Below are positions 32,685-40,743 of a stretch of 64,000 bases of DNA, in pieces (the stretch's first letter is position 1; the number at the start of each line of letters is the position of its first letter). The DNA lies in contig DASQLQ010000031.1 of NCBI GenBank assembly GCA_035629935.1, positions 1 to 64,000 of the forward strand. Reading direction: 5' to 3'. Below the pieces are notes generated by a model. It was not told the DNA's origin. It made no database searches and saw nothing but the letters and a program-made list of their open reading frames with translations. Source of the stretch: DASQLQ01 sp035629935. GTDB taxonomy: Bacteria > Actinomycetota > CADDZG01 > WHSQ01. A program made the position numbers and the translations under genes.

Positions 32685-33656
32685 ATGAGAGCCGAGACCC
32701 CACAGCAGGACGCCCCTGCCTGGATGGTGTGGGCTGCTCTCTGGACCGTCTACATCGTCTGGGGATCGACCTACCTCGCCATCCGGATCAGTGTCGAGAC
32801 TCTTCCTCCATTGCTGACCGCGGGAGTTCGCTTCCTCATCGCCGGCCTGCTCATGTACGTGTTCCTTCTCGTGAGGAAAGGCTCCAGCGGTGTGAAGATC
32901 ACGCGCCCCCAACTACTAGGAGCAACATTCGTCGGCACGGCACTCCTCCTTGGGGGAAACGGGATCGTGATGATCGCCGAGCAGTACGTCGCATCGGGTG
33001 TCGCATCTCTGCTGATCGCGACGGTCCCGTTGTGGGTCATCCTGTTGAGGGCGGTTGCCAAGGAGCGCGTGCCGAGCGGGACCCTCTGGGGCGTGCTCGT
33101 TGGATTCGTCGGTGTTGCTCTACTAGTGCTTCCCGGCGACAAGCCGGACGACGCACCGGTCACCGGGATGCTGTTACTCGTGCTGGCCGCCGCTTTCTGG
33201 GCGGCAGGCTCGTTCTCTTCCCGACGTCTGCCTCTGCCCCCGGACCCTCTGCTGTCGACCGCGGCACAGATGCTCACGGGTGGTGCAGTGATGCTCGTGG
33301 TCGGTCTCGGCCGCGGCGAGCTGGGGTCCGTTGTGGTCGAGGAGTTCTCGACCCGTTCGCTTCTCGCCCTCGCGTACTTGATCTTCATCGGCTCGTTGGT
33401 GGCGTTCACCGCGTACGTGTGGGTGTTGCAACACGCGCCGGTGTCGAAGGTTGCAACCTATGCATACGTGAATCCCGTCATCGCCGTCTTCCTGGGATGG
33501 ATCGTGCTGTCCGAGGAGATAACCCCCTTCGTTCTTGCGGGGGCCGCGGTGATCGTCTCCTCCGTAGCCTTCATCGTGCGCAAGGAATCGCAGCACGAGA
33601 AGACAGAGGTCTCTCCCGATCTGGGACCGGCTTCTGTCGCTACCGCCGACGCATAG
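32685..33656 (+). CDS. EamA-family (DMT) transporter
   Basis: 323 residues from the ATG at 32685 with ten spans in two EamA repeats. VWGSTYLAIRISVETLPPLLTAGVRFL (short landmark VWGSTYLAIR) places it near the YedA/RhaT-like group. LQHAPVSKVATYAYVNPVIAVFLGW (landmark YAYVNPVIAVFLGW) is the typical late repeat. No substrate can be assigned. It precedes the lytic transglycosylase gene by 27 bp, but that gene appears to have its own promoter. Confidence 0.87.
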   Translation: MRAETPQQDAPAWMVWAALWTVYIVWGSTYLAIRISVETLPPLLTAGVRFLIAGLLMYVFLLVRKGSSGVKITRPQLLGATFVGTALLLGGNGIVMIAEQYVASGVASLLIATVPLWVILLRAVAKERVPSGTLWGVLVGFVGVALLVLPGDKPDDAPVTGMLLLVLAAAFWAAGSFSSRRLPLPPDPLLSTAAQMLTGGAVMLVVGLGRGELGSVVVEEFSTRSLLALAYLIFIGSLVAFTAYVWVLQHAPVSKVATYAYVNPVIAVFLGWIVLSEEITPFVLAGAAVIVSSVAFIVRKESQHEKTEVSPDLGPASVATADA

Positions 33657-33683
33657 GAGTCAGAGCCTCGTAGAGTCTTGACG

Positions 33684-34607
33684 ATGCACCGACTCTTGCT
33701 CGTACCGCTGCTCGTCCTGGCAAGTTGCTCGGCGCCCGTGACGTCGGCCGGTTCCCCGACCGACACACCGATGGCGTCACCGTCTCCTACTCGACAAACC
33801 ATCACCAAGGATGCTCACGAGTTCCCGTCGCCCCTCGAGCAGGCCCCTCGGTCGGCGGCGAAGGTCGCACGTCAGGTGACCCGTGTTCAGGAACTGTTGC
33901 CTCCGATGATCGAGCGTTGGGCGGAAGAGGGGGGCGGTCTGCGATCGGAGCTGGGCAAAGAGGTTCGCCGCGGGGCGCTGTGGCAGCAGAAGCTATATCG
34001 GTCGACCTCCCACAAAGAGCGCCGAGCGAAGCGAGTGCTGGCGCGTTTGTCTCCCCGACATGCACGGATCCTTCGGCGGCATGTGGTTGTCCAGCAGAGA
34101 CTGTCGTCTCTCGTAACGCCGGTCAAACTTCCGATCGAGTGGAAGACGTATCGCCCTGCATCGCCACACAAGTTGTTGCGCTTCTATCGAGCCGGCGAGC
34201 GGCGGTTCGATGTGCCGTGGGAGGTGCTTGCGTCGGTCAATTCCATCGAGAGCCGGTTCGGCCGGATCCTCGGACCGAGCTCAGCGGGTGCGCTCGGGCC
34301 GATGCAATTCATGCCTGCGACGTGGGACGCGTACGGAGGCGGCGGAGACATCATGGATCCTCACGATTCGATCATCGCTGCCGCCCGGTATCTGGCGGCC
34401 TCCGGAGCTCCGGAGAACATGCGTGGCGCATTGTTCGCCTACAACCGCAGCGACGAATACGTTGATGCGATCCTCGGCTATGCGAATCAGATGAAACGCG
34501 ATGCTCGCTATTACTACGCGTATTACTTCTGGGAGGTGTACGTGCGGACCGTCAAAGGTGACAAGCAACTAACGGGCCCCGGAGGCATCCGGGGGCCGCG
34601 TAACTAG
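33684..34607 (+). CDS. lytic transglycosylase lipoprotein
   Basis: 307 residues from the ATG at 33684. The lipobox VLASC places the lipid-modified cysteine at C15. A long helical, basic stalk (40-150) precedes an SLT domain with the catalytic Glu in VNSIESRFG, GALGPMQFMPATW, and AYNRSDEYVDAIL. It cleaves peptidoglycan between MurNAc and GlcNAc at the outer membrane face. A TAGAGT box lies seven bases before the ATG, so it is probably leaderless. It converges on the NlpC/P60 gene and shares a CTAG stop with it. Confidence 0.88.
   Translation: MHRLLLVPLLVLASCSAPVTSAGSPTDTPMASPSPTRQTITKDAHEFPSPLEQAPRSAAKVARQVTRVQELLPPMIERWAEEGGGLRSELGKEVRRGALWQQKLYRSTSHKERRAKRVLARLSPRHARILRRHVVVQQRLSSLVTPVKLPIEWKTYRPASPHKLLRFYRAGERRFDVPWEVLASVNSIESRFGRILGPSSAGALGPMQFMPATWDAYGGGGDIMDPHDSIIAAARYLAASGAPENMRGALFAYNRSDEYVDAILGYANQMKRDARYYYAYYFWEVYVRTVKGDKQLTGPGGIRGPRN
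34573..34598. terminator. hairpin between the convergent cell-wall hydrolase genes
   Basis: A stem of 10 pairs out of 11 (CGGGCCCCGGA against TCCGGGGGCCG) with a GGCA loop lies inside the last codons of the lytic transglycosylase gene, six bases from both stops. It could act on either strand; no T-run is present. Confidence 0.4.
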
Positions 34608-35641
34608 ACGCCCGGGCGGCCCGCGCCGACGTAGTCGGATCTAGAAGCGGAAACCACACGAACCGTTTGGCCCGAATACGGAGCCTCGACCATCTGACCG
34701 TTGCCGATGTACATGGCGACATGGTGGATCGGGCTGCCGAAGAACATCAGGTCCCCGGAGGCAAGGTCGGACTGGTCGACCCGAACGGTCGCCGAGTATT
34801 GGGCCCCAGAGTTGTGGGGCAAGCCCACGCCGGCTTGCGCCCAAGCCCACATCGTCAATCCAGAACAGTCGTATGAGTCGGGACCTGCCGCTCCCCACTG
34901 GTACGGCTTGCCGACCTGTGAGAGGGCAGCCTCGACCGCAACCTGAGCGCGTTCGTTGGGAGCCGGAGCGGGCTTGATGTTGACCGGCGGCAGTGGGATA
35001 CCGGGTTGCGCGTCGATGGCCGCGGCTTCGGCCGCTGCTGCCTGTCGTCGTGCGCGCGCGATCGCGGCGTTGAGCGTCGCGACCTCACCCTTCTGATCGT
35101 CGACCTTTCCCTGGATGTCCTGGCGTAGGTCGGTCAATCTGGTCTCCGCCGCGAGGGCTTTGGCGCGGTCCGCCTCGAGCAGACCGAGGTTGTGCGCCAG
35201 GAGGTTCTGGTCCACGGCGAGACGCTCGAAAACCTTCGCCTGCGCGGTCTGTGTCGACTTCAGATATTCGAGTCGCGTCTCTATCTCGGCCAGCGATTCG
35301 GCGGAGAGAACGGATTCGATCGCGACCGCCCCCGGTCCGGACTTGTAGAGCTCGGTGGCAACCTTGATCGCAGCGGCTTTCTTCGTGTCCATCCGTCCCT
35401 GGATCTCGCGGACGACCAGGCGGATCTCGGCCATCTCGCCCTGGATGGCGACGAGGTCCTCGCGCACGAGGTTGTATTCCTCGGACACGAGTTGGAACTC
35501 CCGCTCGAGCTCGAAAAGCCGGTCTCTAGCGGCTTCGAGGTCCCCCGGATCCGGAGCGGCCCGAAGGCCGACCGTGGGGAGGATGGCGGTGATGGCTACC
35601 AGAGCAAGGAGCGCGCTGAATAGCCTTCGACGTGGCTGCAT
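34604..35641 (-). CDS. exported coiled-coil NlpC/P60 endopeptidase (RipA-like)
   Basis: 345 residues: signal peptide (cleavage near GLRA/APD), a long coiled coil at 33-205, a proline linker, and an NlpC/P60 domain at 230-345. The catalytic residues are C259 in DSYDCSGL and a His in HHVAMYIGN. This is the architecture of actinobacterial RipA/RipC peptidoglycan endopeptidases, where the coiled coil may keep the enzyme inactive until FtsX or partners act. A TAAGGT box lies six bases before the ATG. Confidence 0.9.
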   Translation of the reverse strand: MQPRRRLFSALLALVAITAILPTVGLRAAPDPGDLEAARDRLFELEREFQLVSEEYNLVREDLVAIQGEMAEIRLVVREIQGRMDTKKAAAIKVATELYKSGPGAVAIESVLSAESLAEIETRLEYLKSTQTAQAKVFERLAVDQNLLAHNLGLLEADRAKALAAETRLTDLRQDIQGKVDDQKGEVATLNAAIARARRQAAAAEAAAIDAQPGIPLPPVNIKPAPAPNERAQVAVEAALSQVGKPYQWGAAGPDSYDCSGLTMWAWAQAGVGLPHNSGAQYSATVRVDQSDLASGDLMFFGSPIHHVAMYIGNGQMVEAPYSGQTVRVVSASRSDYVGAGRPGV

Positions 35642-35650
35642 CTCTGGACC

Positions 35651-36451
35651 TTAGCCTCTCCGAGCGCTCGTTTTGCGACTGACCCACCAGGCCACGGCGG
35701 CTACAGAGGCCACTCCGGCGGCGGCTTTGAGGCCTCCAACGACGGTCATCTCGGGCGCTTTCAGCTGCGGCAGGCGGTCGCGGAGCGTCACCGGGTTGAC
35801 GAAATTCTCGATCTGCCACTCCCGCTCCTCGGCCAAGCGCCGGAGGGCCTTGTCGGGGTTCACGACCACGGGGTGACCTACCGCTTCGAGCATCGGGAGG
35901 TCGGTGTCGGAGTCGGAGTAGGCGTAGGACCCCGTCAGGTCGATCCCCAGTTCCCCGGCGAGCTTCGCCATCGCAGTCGCTTTGTGGGGGCCGTAGGCGT
36001 AGAAATCGAGCTCACCCGTGTACTTGCCGTCGATCACCTTCGGCTTCGTGGCGATCCAGCGATCGACCCCGAGCATGCCGGCCAGGGGCTCGACGATCTC
36101 CTCCGGCGACGAGGAGACGATGCATATAAGCCGCCCCGCCGCACGGTGATCGTGGATCAGTTCGAGGGCCTCCGCGTAGATGAGAGGAGAGATGACTTCC
36201 TCGAGAACTTCGTTCACGACCCGGCGGACGTTGTCTGCTTCCCATCCAGAGGTGAGCTTTGCCGCCTCTTCCCGCATCCGATCCATCTTCTCTTCGTCCG
36301 CGCCCATCAGATAGAAGATCAGCTGCGCGTATATCGACTTCAGCAGGAACGACCGACCGATCAGGCCTTCCTTGAAGAACGTCCGGCCGAGCGCCAGCGG
36401 ACTGGAGCGCGCAACGATCGTCTTGTCGAGGTCGAAGAAAGCCGCTTCCAT
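35651..36451 (-). CDS. HAD-IB family hydrolase
   Basis: 266 residues from the ATG that begins MEAAFFDLDKTIVARSS, where DLDKT is HAD motif I (nucleophile and acid). Motif II is IVSSSPEEIVEPLA, motif III includes GPHKATAM, and motif IV is YSDSDTDLPML. A C-terminal hydrophobic segment (GGLKAAAGVASVAAVAWWV) may anchor it. The open frame extends 30 codons upstream but into unlikely sequence. Divergent HAD hydrolase plus Tad operon matches Rv3661/Rv3660c. Phosphoserine-phosphatase-like or lipid-phosphate activity is possible. Confidence 0.87.
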   Translation of the reverse strand: MEAAFFDLDKTIVARSSPLALGRTFFKEGLIGRSFLLKSIYAQLIFYLMGADEEKMDRMREEAAKLTSGWEADNVRRVVNEVLEEVISPLIYAEALELIHDHRAAGRLICIVSSSPEEIVEPLAGMLGVDRWIATKPKVIDGKYTGELDFYAYGPHKATAMAKLAGELGIDLTGSYAYSDSDTDLPMLEAVGHPVVVNPDKALRRLAEEREWQIENFVNPVTLRDRLPQLKAPEMTVVGGLKAAAGVASVAAVAWWVSRKTSARRG

Positions 36452-36539
36452 GTCCCTGATTCTCCCCGGTCGGAAGACCTTCGGATGACTGTGCTGCTCG
36501 TCACAGCTAGATCGCGTTGATAGCTGTGGACTGCGATGC

Positions 36540-37421
36540 ATGAGACCTCGCGTCGCGATCGTTGCTACGGAACCAGAGCTTCGTCTTGCTGCCGCGAAGG
36601 CATTCGATGCGGCTCCAGCGGAGTGGAAGGTATGCCTTTTCGACCAGGCCCCCCCGGATGCCGACGCCGTCGTCGTATGTGATGACGTTCATGCCGACGG
36701 GATCCGATTCGACCCCACCGATCCTGCCGGAGTCGTAACGGAAGTGGCGCGTGCCCTCACACGACCCGTTCCCGGCCGATCGGTTTTCGTTGTTGGAGCT
36801 TGTGGGGGAGCCGGCACGACTTCGGTATCGCTGCATCTGGCCAGGGCGTTGGGGAGGCATGGTTCGGTTTGCTACCTCGAATCGGATCCCAATCGTGGGG
36901 CTCGACATCGTCTCGGTCTCCCGGAGGAGGCCCCAGCGTGGGACGTGGTCGGAAAGGACACTGAGTCACTTCTCCGCGCGGCGATCCCGGTCGAAGGGTC
37001 TTTCCGTGTCCTACTTATGCCCGACGGAAAAGACCGGAGCGATGGGGGCAAGGTAAGAGGACGCTGCGAAGAACGCTTCACTCGAGTCGTGGTCGATGTT
37101 GGCGCGGGACCGCCGAGCGGATCTCTCACCGACGCTCTGGCGATCCTGGTGCTGACTCCATCGCTCGTCAGTGCCCGGCGTGCCCGCGAGCTACTCGCGG
37201 AATCACCTGATGTGAAGTGGGCCATCGTTACGAACCGCGTTGGCCCCGGTAGCGAAGCGAATACGCGGATGCTCGAACGCGTGCTCGAACGCCGCATCAC
37301 TCTCGAGCTTCCGTGTACCCCGGCCCTCCGGGATCGAGAAGACGAGTGCCGCCTCCTCGGGTCTTGGTCGCGCTGGTCTTCTCGTCTGGATCGCCTGGCG
37401 CACGCAGTAGCGAAAACATGA
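36540..37421 (+). CDS. CpaE/TadZ/Ssd-like ATPase of the Tad locus
   Basis: 293 residues. An N-terminal degenerate receiver-like segment (1-75) precedes a ParA/MinD-type ATPase. Its deviant Walker A is GACGGAGTTSVS near residue 82, and LILV-type strands with VVVDVGAGPP stand in for Walker B. This is the Rv3660c (septum-site-determining, Ssd) type found at the head of actinobacterial Tad operons, thought to place the apparatus in the cell. The cpaF start overlaps its stop as ATGA. Confidence 0.83.
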   Translation: MRPRVAIVATEPELRLAAAKAFDAAPAEWKVCLFDQAPPDADAVVVCDDVHADGIRFDPTDPAGVVTEVARALTRPVPGRSVFVVGACGGAGTTSVSLHLARALGRHGSVCYLESDPNRGARHRLGLPEEAPAWDVVGKDTESLLRAAIPVEGSFRVLLMPDGKDRSDGGKVRGRCEERFTRVVVDVGAGPPSGSLTDALAILVLTPSLVSARRARELLAESPDVKWAIVTNRVGPGSEANTRMLERVLERRITLELPCTPALRDREDECRLLGSWSRWSSRLDRLAHAVAKT

Positions 37422-38455
37422 CCACCGAACTCCTTCCCTTGGCCTACGCGAATCACCAGATCGCCGAACTCGACGCCGCCGCTCGGAGACTTGCCCTTCG
37501 AGAGCTCGCGATCAATTCGACATCCACAGAAGATGTGGCGATGTCGGTAGCGAGCGCCGCCGATGCGATAGATGGGTTCGGGGTCCTGACGGCGCTGATG
37601 GGCGATCCGTCGGTCACGGACATCTTGGTCAACGGCCCCGGAGAGGTCTGGGTCGAACGGGACGGCGTACTCGAGTCGGCCGAAGTTTCCTTCCAGACCC
37701 ACGAAGAGTTGTCACTGTTCGTGAGACGCATCTTGGACGGGTCGGGAGTGTCCATAGATGTGATGCATCCCATCGCCGACGCTCGTTTGCTAGACGGTTC
37801 TCGGATGCATGTTGTCCTGCCTCCCGCAGCGCCGGACGGGCCACTCGTGTCGATCCGACGGTTTCCACAGCGGCCGTGGTCTCTCGATGATCTGGTGGGA
37901 TTCGAGATGTTGCGGCCGGATGAGGCTCGAACCCTGGCTTCGATGTGTGCCGACCGACGCACGATCGCGATCAGCGGCGGTACCGGATCGGGCAAGACGA
38001 CCCTCTTGAACGCGTTGCTTGGGACCATCGACTCATCTGAGCGGGTGGTCTTGATCGAGGAAACGCCGGAGCTTCGACCTCGCTGTCCTCACAGAGTGTC
38101 GCTCTTGACAAGGGGAGCCAATCTCGAAGGAGCGGGGACCATCGACGCGAGCGAGCTTCTTCGAGCGGCCCTCAGGATGCGACCGGACAGGATCGTTGTT
38201 GGAGAGGTGCGGGGGGTGGAGGCATCTATCGCGTTGCAGGCGATGTCCACGGGGCACCCGGGGTCCATGGTGACGATCCACGCGGATTCCCCCTCAGGCG
38301 CGCTCGAACGTATGACGCGTCTCGTTCTGCAAGCCTCCCCCGGAGCAACGGAGAGCGGATTGCGCGAGACCGTCAACCGTTGCTTCGAGATCGTCGTGCA
38401 ACTCGACCGAAGCGAGGGGCGGAGACGTGTGGTCGCGATCGAAGAACACAGATAG
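37418..38455 (+). CDS. cpaF: Tad pilus assembly ATPase CpaF/TadA
   Basis: 345 residues from the ATG that overlaps the stop of the preceding gene. Walker A is ISGGTGSGKTTLLNAL near residue 190. The Asp box is LIEETPELRP, Walker B is PDRIVVGEVRG, and the His box lies in TGHPGSMVTIHAD. These are the features of type II/IV secretion ATPases of the CpaF group. It powers pilus extension, and possibly retraction, at the inner membrane face. Confidence 0.94.
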   Translation: MTTELLPLAYANHQIAELDAAARRLALRELAINSTSTEDVAMSVASAADAIDGFGVLTALMGDPSVTDILVNGPGEVWVERDGVLESAEVSFQTHEELSLFVRRILDGSGVSIDVMHPIADARLLDGSRMHVVLPPAAPDGPLVSIRRFPQRPWSLDDLVGFEMLRPDEARTLASMCADRRTIAISGGTGSGKTTLLNALLGTIDSSERVVLIEETPELRPRCPHRVSLLTRGANLEGAGTIDASELLRAALRMRPDRIVVGEVRGVEASIALQAMSTGHPGSMVTIHADSPSGALERMTRLVLQASPGATESGLRETVNRCFEIVVQLDRSEGRRRVVAIEEHR

Positions 38456-39380
38456 ATCACTGGCTTCAGCTCTCGATTCATTGGCGAGCGAGATCCGATC
38501 GGGGGTTCCGGTCAGGTCGAGCTTGTCGGTATGGCATCGCAGCGTTGGCGACGACCTGAGGCCGTCGCTGTTGTGTTTGAGGGACCTCCTTGCATTGGGG
38601 CTGTCACCCGCGGCGGCGTTCACCGGGGGAGGGGCGAGCCATGAGTCCTTGCGCGAACTCGGGCGCTTGCTTCTTCCACTACTGGAGCAGCACGAGAGCG
38701 CGGGCGGGGGCCTGGCTGGAGCCCTGCATCAGACGGCCATGTGGCTGCGCCAACGGTCTGATGGGCTCGAGGAAGCCCGGGCGAGCGTCGCGGGAGCCAA
38801 GCTGTCGGCCCGCCTGGTAGCGGCGTTGCCACTGCTTTTTCTGCCGCTCGCACCGCTTGGTCGGGCGCCAATGTTCGATCGCACGGGGGTGGCCATACTC
38901 GTGGCGGGTGCTTTGTTGGCGATCGTGGGGATGAGATGGATCGGGTCGCTCATCCCCTCTCCACCGGATCCTCATGACCCCTTGGATCGTTTCGCCAGAG
39001 AGATCGCACTGTCGCTGCGCGCCGGGATGGCGATCGGCCCGGCATTGTCCGCAGCGGCTGTCGTGGCCGGTCCCTCGTTGGCGAGCGCATCCCGCCGGGT
39101 TGCTCTTGGGTGCTCGTGGGGAGCCGTGTTGGGACAGAACGCGGATCCGTTCCTACGTTCAGTCGCTGCGATCTTTGATCGAGGGGATCGTCTTGGCCTT
39201 CCCGTGGCAACTTCTCTGGAAGAGCTCGCGGACCAGCGGAGAGACTCAAGAGCGCGGATGTTCACCGCGCGGTTGCGCCGGGCTCCGGTGCTGATGGTGG
39301 TTCCACTGACCCTGTGCGTTCTGCCGTCGTTCGGCTTCCTGGCACTCGGCCCCTTTCTAAGGGGCCTCGTTAACGGTTGA
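38427..39380 (+). CDS. TadB/TadC-type membrane platform protein (apparently fused)
   Basis: 317 residues from a GTG that overlaps cpaF by 29 bp. Two type-II-secretion-F-like segments can be seen. The first is truncated (SLASEIRSGVPVRSSL, then LALGLSPAAAF, followed by paired membrane spans near 130-175). The second has FAREIALSLRAGMAIGPALSAAA and a final pair of spans. Mycobacteria split this role between Rv3658c and Rv3657c, so one protein may replace both. It forms the inner-membrane platform for CpaF. Confidence 0.8.
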   Translation: MWSRSKNTDRSLASALDSLASEIRSGVPVRSSLSVWHRSVGDDLRPSLLCLRDLLALGLSPAAAFTGGGASHESLRELGRLLLPLLEQHESAGGGLAGALHQTAMWLRQRSDGLEEARASVAGAKLSARLVAALPLLFLPLAPLGRAPMFDRTGVAILVAGALLAIVGMRWIGSLIPSPPDPHDPLDRFAREIALSLRAGMAIGPALSAAAVVAGPSLASASRRVALGCSWGAVLGQNADPFLRSVAAIFDRGDRLGLPVATSLEELADQRRDSRARMFTARLRRAPVLMVVPLTLCVLPSFGFLALGPFLRGLVNG

Positions 39381-39395
39381 GTCCATGGCACCCTA

Positions 39396-39556
39396 GTGGC
39401 GTGTCGCACAACATGTCGCCCGTTTTCCCGGCGAAGCCGCGGCGCCTCGCGGCGTTCTCAGTCGGGCACGTACCTAAAGGTACGCACCCTCCTTGCGGCC
39501 TTGCGATGCTTGCGTTTCGCGCTCGAAAACAGGACTCACGTTATGCGACACGCCAC
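39396..39556. mobile_element. 161-bp element with terminal inverted repeats (MITE-like or structured RNA)
   Basis: The ends are a perfect 13-bp inverted repeat, GTGGCGTGTCGCA and its complement at 39544-39556. The similarity continues imperfectly inward for about another 20 bp (CGTTTTC against GAAAAC). Inside are further hairpins: CGTACC-TAAA-GGTACG at 39469-39484 and GCCGCG/CGCGGC near 39436-39453. It sits in the middle of the Tad operon, seven bases before the DUF192 gene. No transposase is encoded. Confidence 0.6.
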
Positions 39557-39562
39557 AGGCGG

Positions 39563-40075
39563 ATGTTTCGCACAGTCCTCGTGGTCGTCGTGCTTGCGCT
39601 CGTCACCGCGTCCTGCGATGGAGCAGGAAGAGTGGCCGAACAGGAGAAGGGAACGCTCTGCGATCCCGTGGACCCGCTTCCCTCTCCCGCCCCCGACTTC
39701 CCACCCGCTCGAGCTCTGATCGATAGCGGCGAAGACTCGGTGCTCGTCGACCTCGTGATCGCGGAAAGCGACGAGCAACACCAGTTCGGGCTGATGTTCC
39801 GCGAGGAGTTCCCGGAAGACTGCGGCATGGCGTTCCTGTTCTTTGAGGAGCATCGTGGTGGGTTCTGGATGAAGAACACACTGATCCCGCTCTCGATCGC
39901 GTATTTCGATGAGGAAGGGGAGATCCTAGCCATCCTCGACATGGAGCCATGTGAGAAAGACCCTTGCGAGGTCTATGACCCCGGCGTTTCTTACAGCGGG
40001 GCGCTCGAGGTCAATCAAGGTCGTTTCGAAGACTGGGGCGTCGAGGTCGGAGACGAGATCGAAATAACCCGCTAG
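39563..40075 (+). CDS. DUF192 lipoprotein
   Basis: 170 residues from the ATG at 39563. Its N-terminus is a lipoprotein signal (VTASC, lipid cysteine C18). An upstream open frame exists only because the 161-bp element lacks stops. The DUF192 domain (about 55-165) shows VDLVIAESDEQHQFGLMFREEF, GMAFLFFEEHRGGFWMKNTLIPLSIAYFD (core GFWMKNTLIPLSIAY), and a C-terminal ALEVNQGRFEDWGVEVGD. The family function is unknown. It interrupts the usual tadC-DUF4244 junction. Confidence 0.85.
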   Translation: MFRTVLVVVVLALVTASCDGAGRVAEQEKGTLCDPVDPLPSPAPDFPPARALIDSGEDSVLVDLVIAESDEQHQFGLMFREEFPEDCGMAFLFFEEHRGGFWMKNTLIPLSIAYFDEEGEILAILDMEPCEKDPCEVYDPGVSYSGALEVNQGRFEDWGVEVGDEIEITR

Positions 40076-40171
40076 CCGTTCCGAGTGGCGCGCGTCATAG
40101 CGAGCTGCCGCACCACCCGATGAGATAGCAGCACAGCCGGCGTCGGGCCGGTCTCGATCGGGAGGTGCACA

Positions 40172-40348
40172 GTGCAACGGTTTCACTCGCTTTTCGTATC
40201 CCAAACTGGTCAAACGACAGCCGAGTACGCGCTCGTCCTTTTAGTTGCCGGTTTGGTCGTCGGTGTCTTCGCGGCCTTCGTGAAGTCCGGAGCGCTTGAC
40301 GAAGTTTTCCAGCACGTGGTCAAGGGGTTGGTCGAGCGCGCGATCTAG
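40172..40348 (+). CDS. Flp-type prepilin (DUF4244-like major pilin)
   Basis: 58 residues. The start is GTG with GGAGG six bases upstream. The sequence SQTGQTTAEYALVLLVAGL gives the Flp prepilin signature: cleavage after G13, with Glu at +5 and Tyr at +6, followed by a single hydrophobic helix and a short amphipathic tail. Position and size match Rv3656c (DUF4244) in the actinobacterial Tad operon. It is the best candidate for the pilus subunit. Confidence 0.88.
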   Translation: MQRFHSLFVSQTGQTTAEYALVLLVAGLVVGVFAAFVKSGALDEVFQHVVKGLVERAI

Positions 40349-40356
40349 GTCTCGAC

Positions 40357-40743
40357 GTGTTGGCCGAGATGAATGATCGAGAGACTGGGCAAGCAACGAT
40401 CGAGCTCGTTCTTTGCTTGCCTTTCGCGATCCTTCTGATCGCATTCGTGATCCAAGTCGGGCTCGTAGGTGTGGAGCAGATCCGACTCTGGCACGCGGCC
40501 CGAGAGGCCGTCCGTATCGCGTCTGTCGATGGTGACCCGGAAGCGATACGGGCGGCGGCGGAGAGTTCGGGCCTGGATGATGTCGGACTGACGATCGATC
40601 CTCCCGCTCCGAATCGGACACAGGGCGGAGCGGTCAGGGTTGGTCTCAGCCATCATCCGGACACGTTCGTCCCCTTCGCCGGTTTCTTGCTGTCGAGAAT
40701 CACTCTTCGAGCCGACGCAACCATGCGCATCGAGCAACCATGA
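40357..40743 (+). CDS. TadE-like pseudopilin
   Basis: 128 residues from GTG; an ATG four codons later is an equally good start. TGQATIELVLCLPFAILLIAF shows a TadE-type processing site with Glu at +5 and one membrane helix. The external part is beta-rich. It corresponds to Rv3655c. It lies nine bases after the Flp gene, and its last four bases overlap the TadG-like gene (ATGA). Probably a minor pilin. Confidence 0.85.
   Translation: MLAEMNDRETGQATIELVLCLPFAILLIAFVIQVGLVGVEQIRLWHAAREAVRIASVDGDPEAIRAAAESSGLDDVGLTIDPPAPNRTQGGAVRVGLSHHPDTFVPFAGFLLSRITLRADATMRIEQP

Noticed and set aside
39377..39562. Longer start for the DUF192 gene
   Set aside because: The extra 62 codons come from the inverted-repeat element and would place a lipoprotein signal in the middle of the protein.
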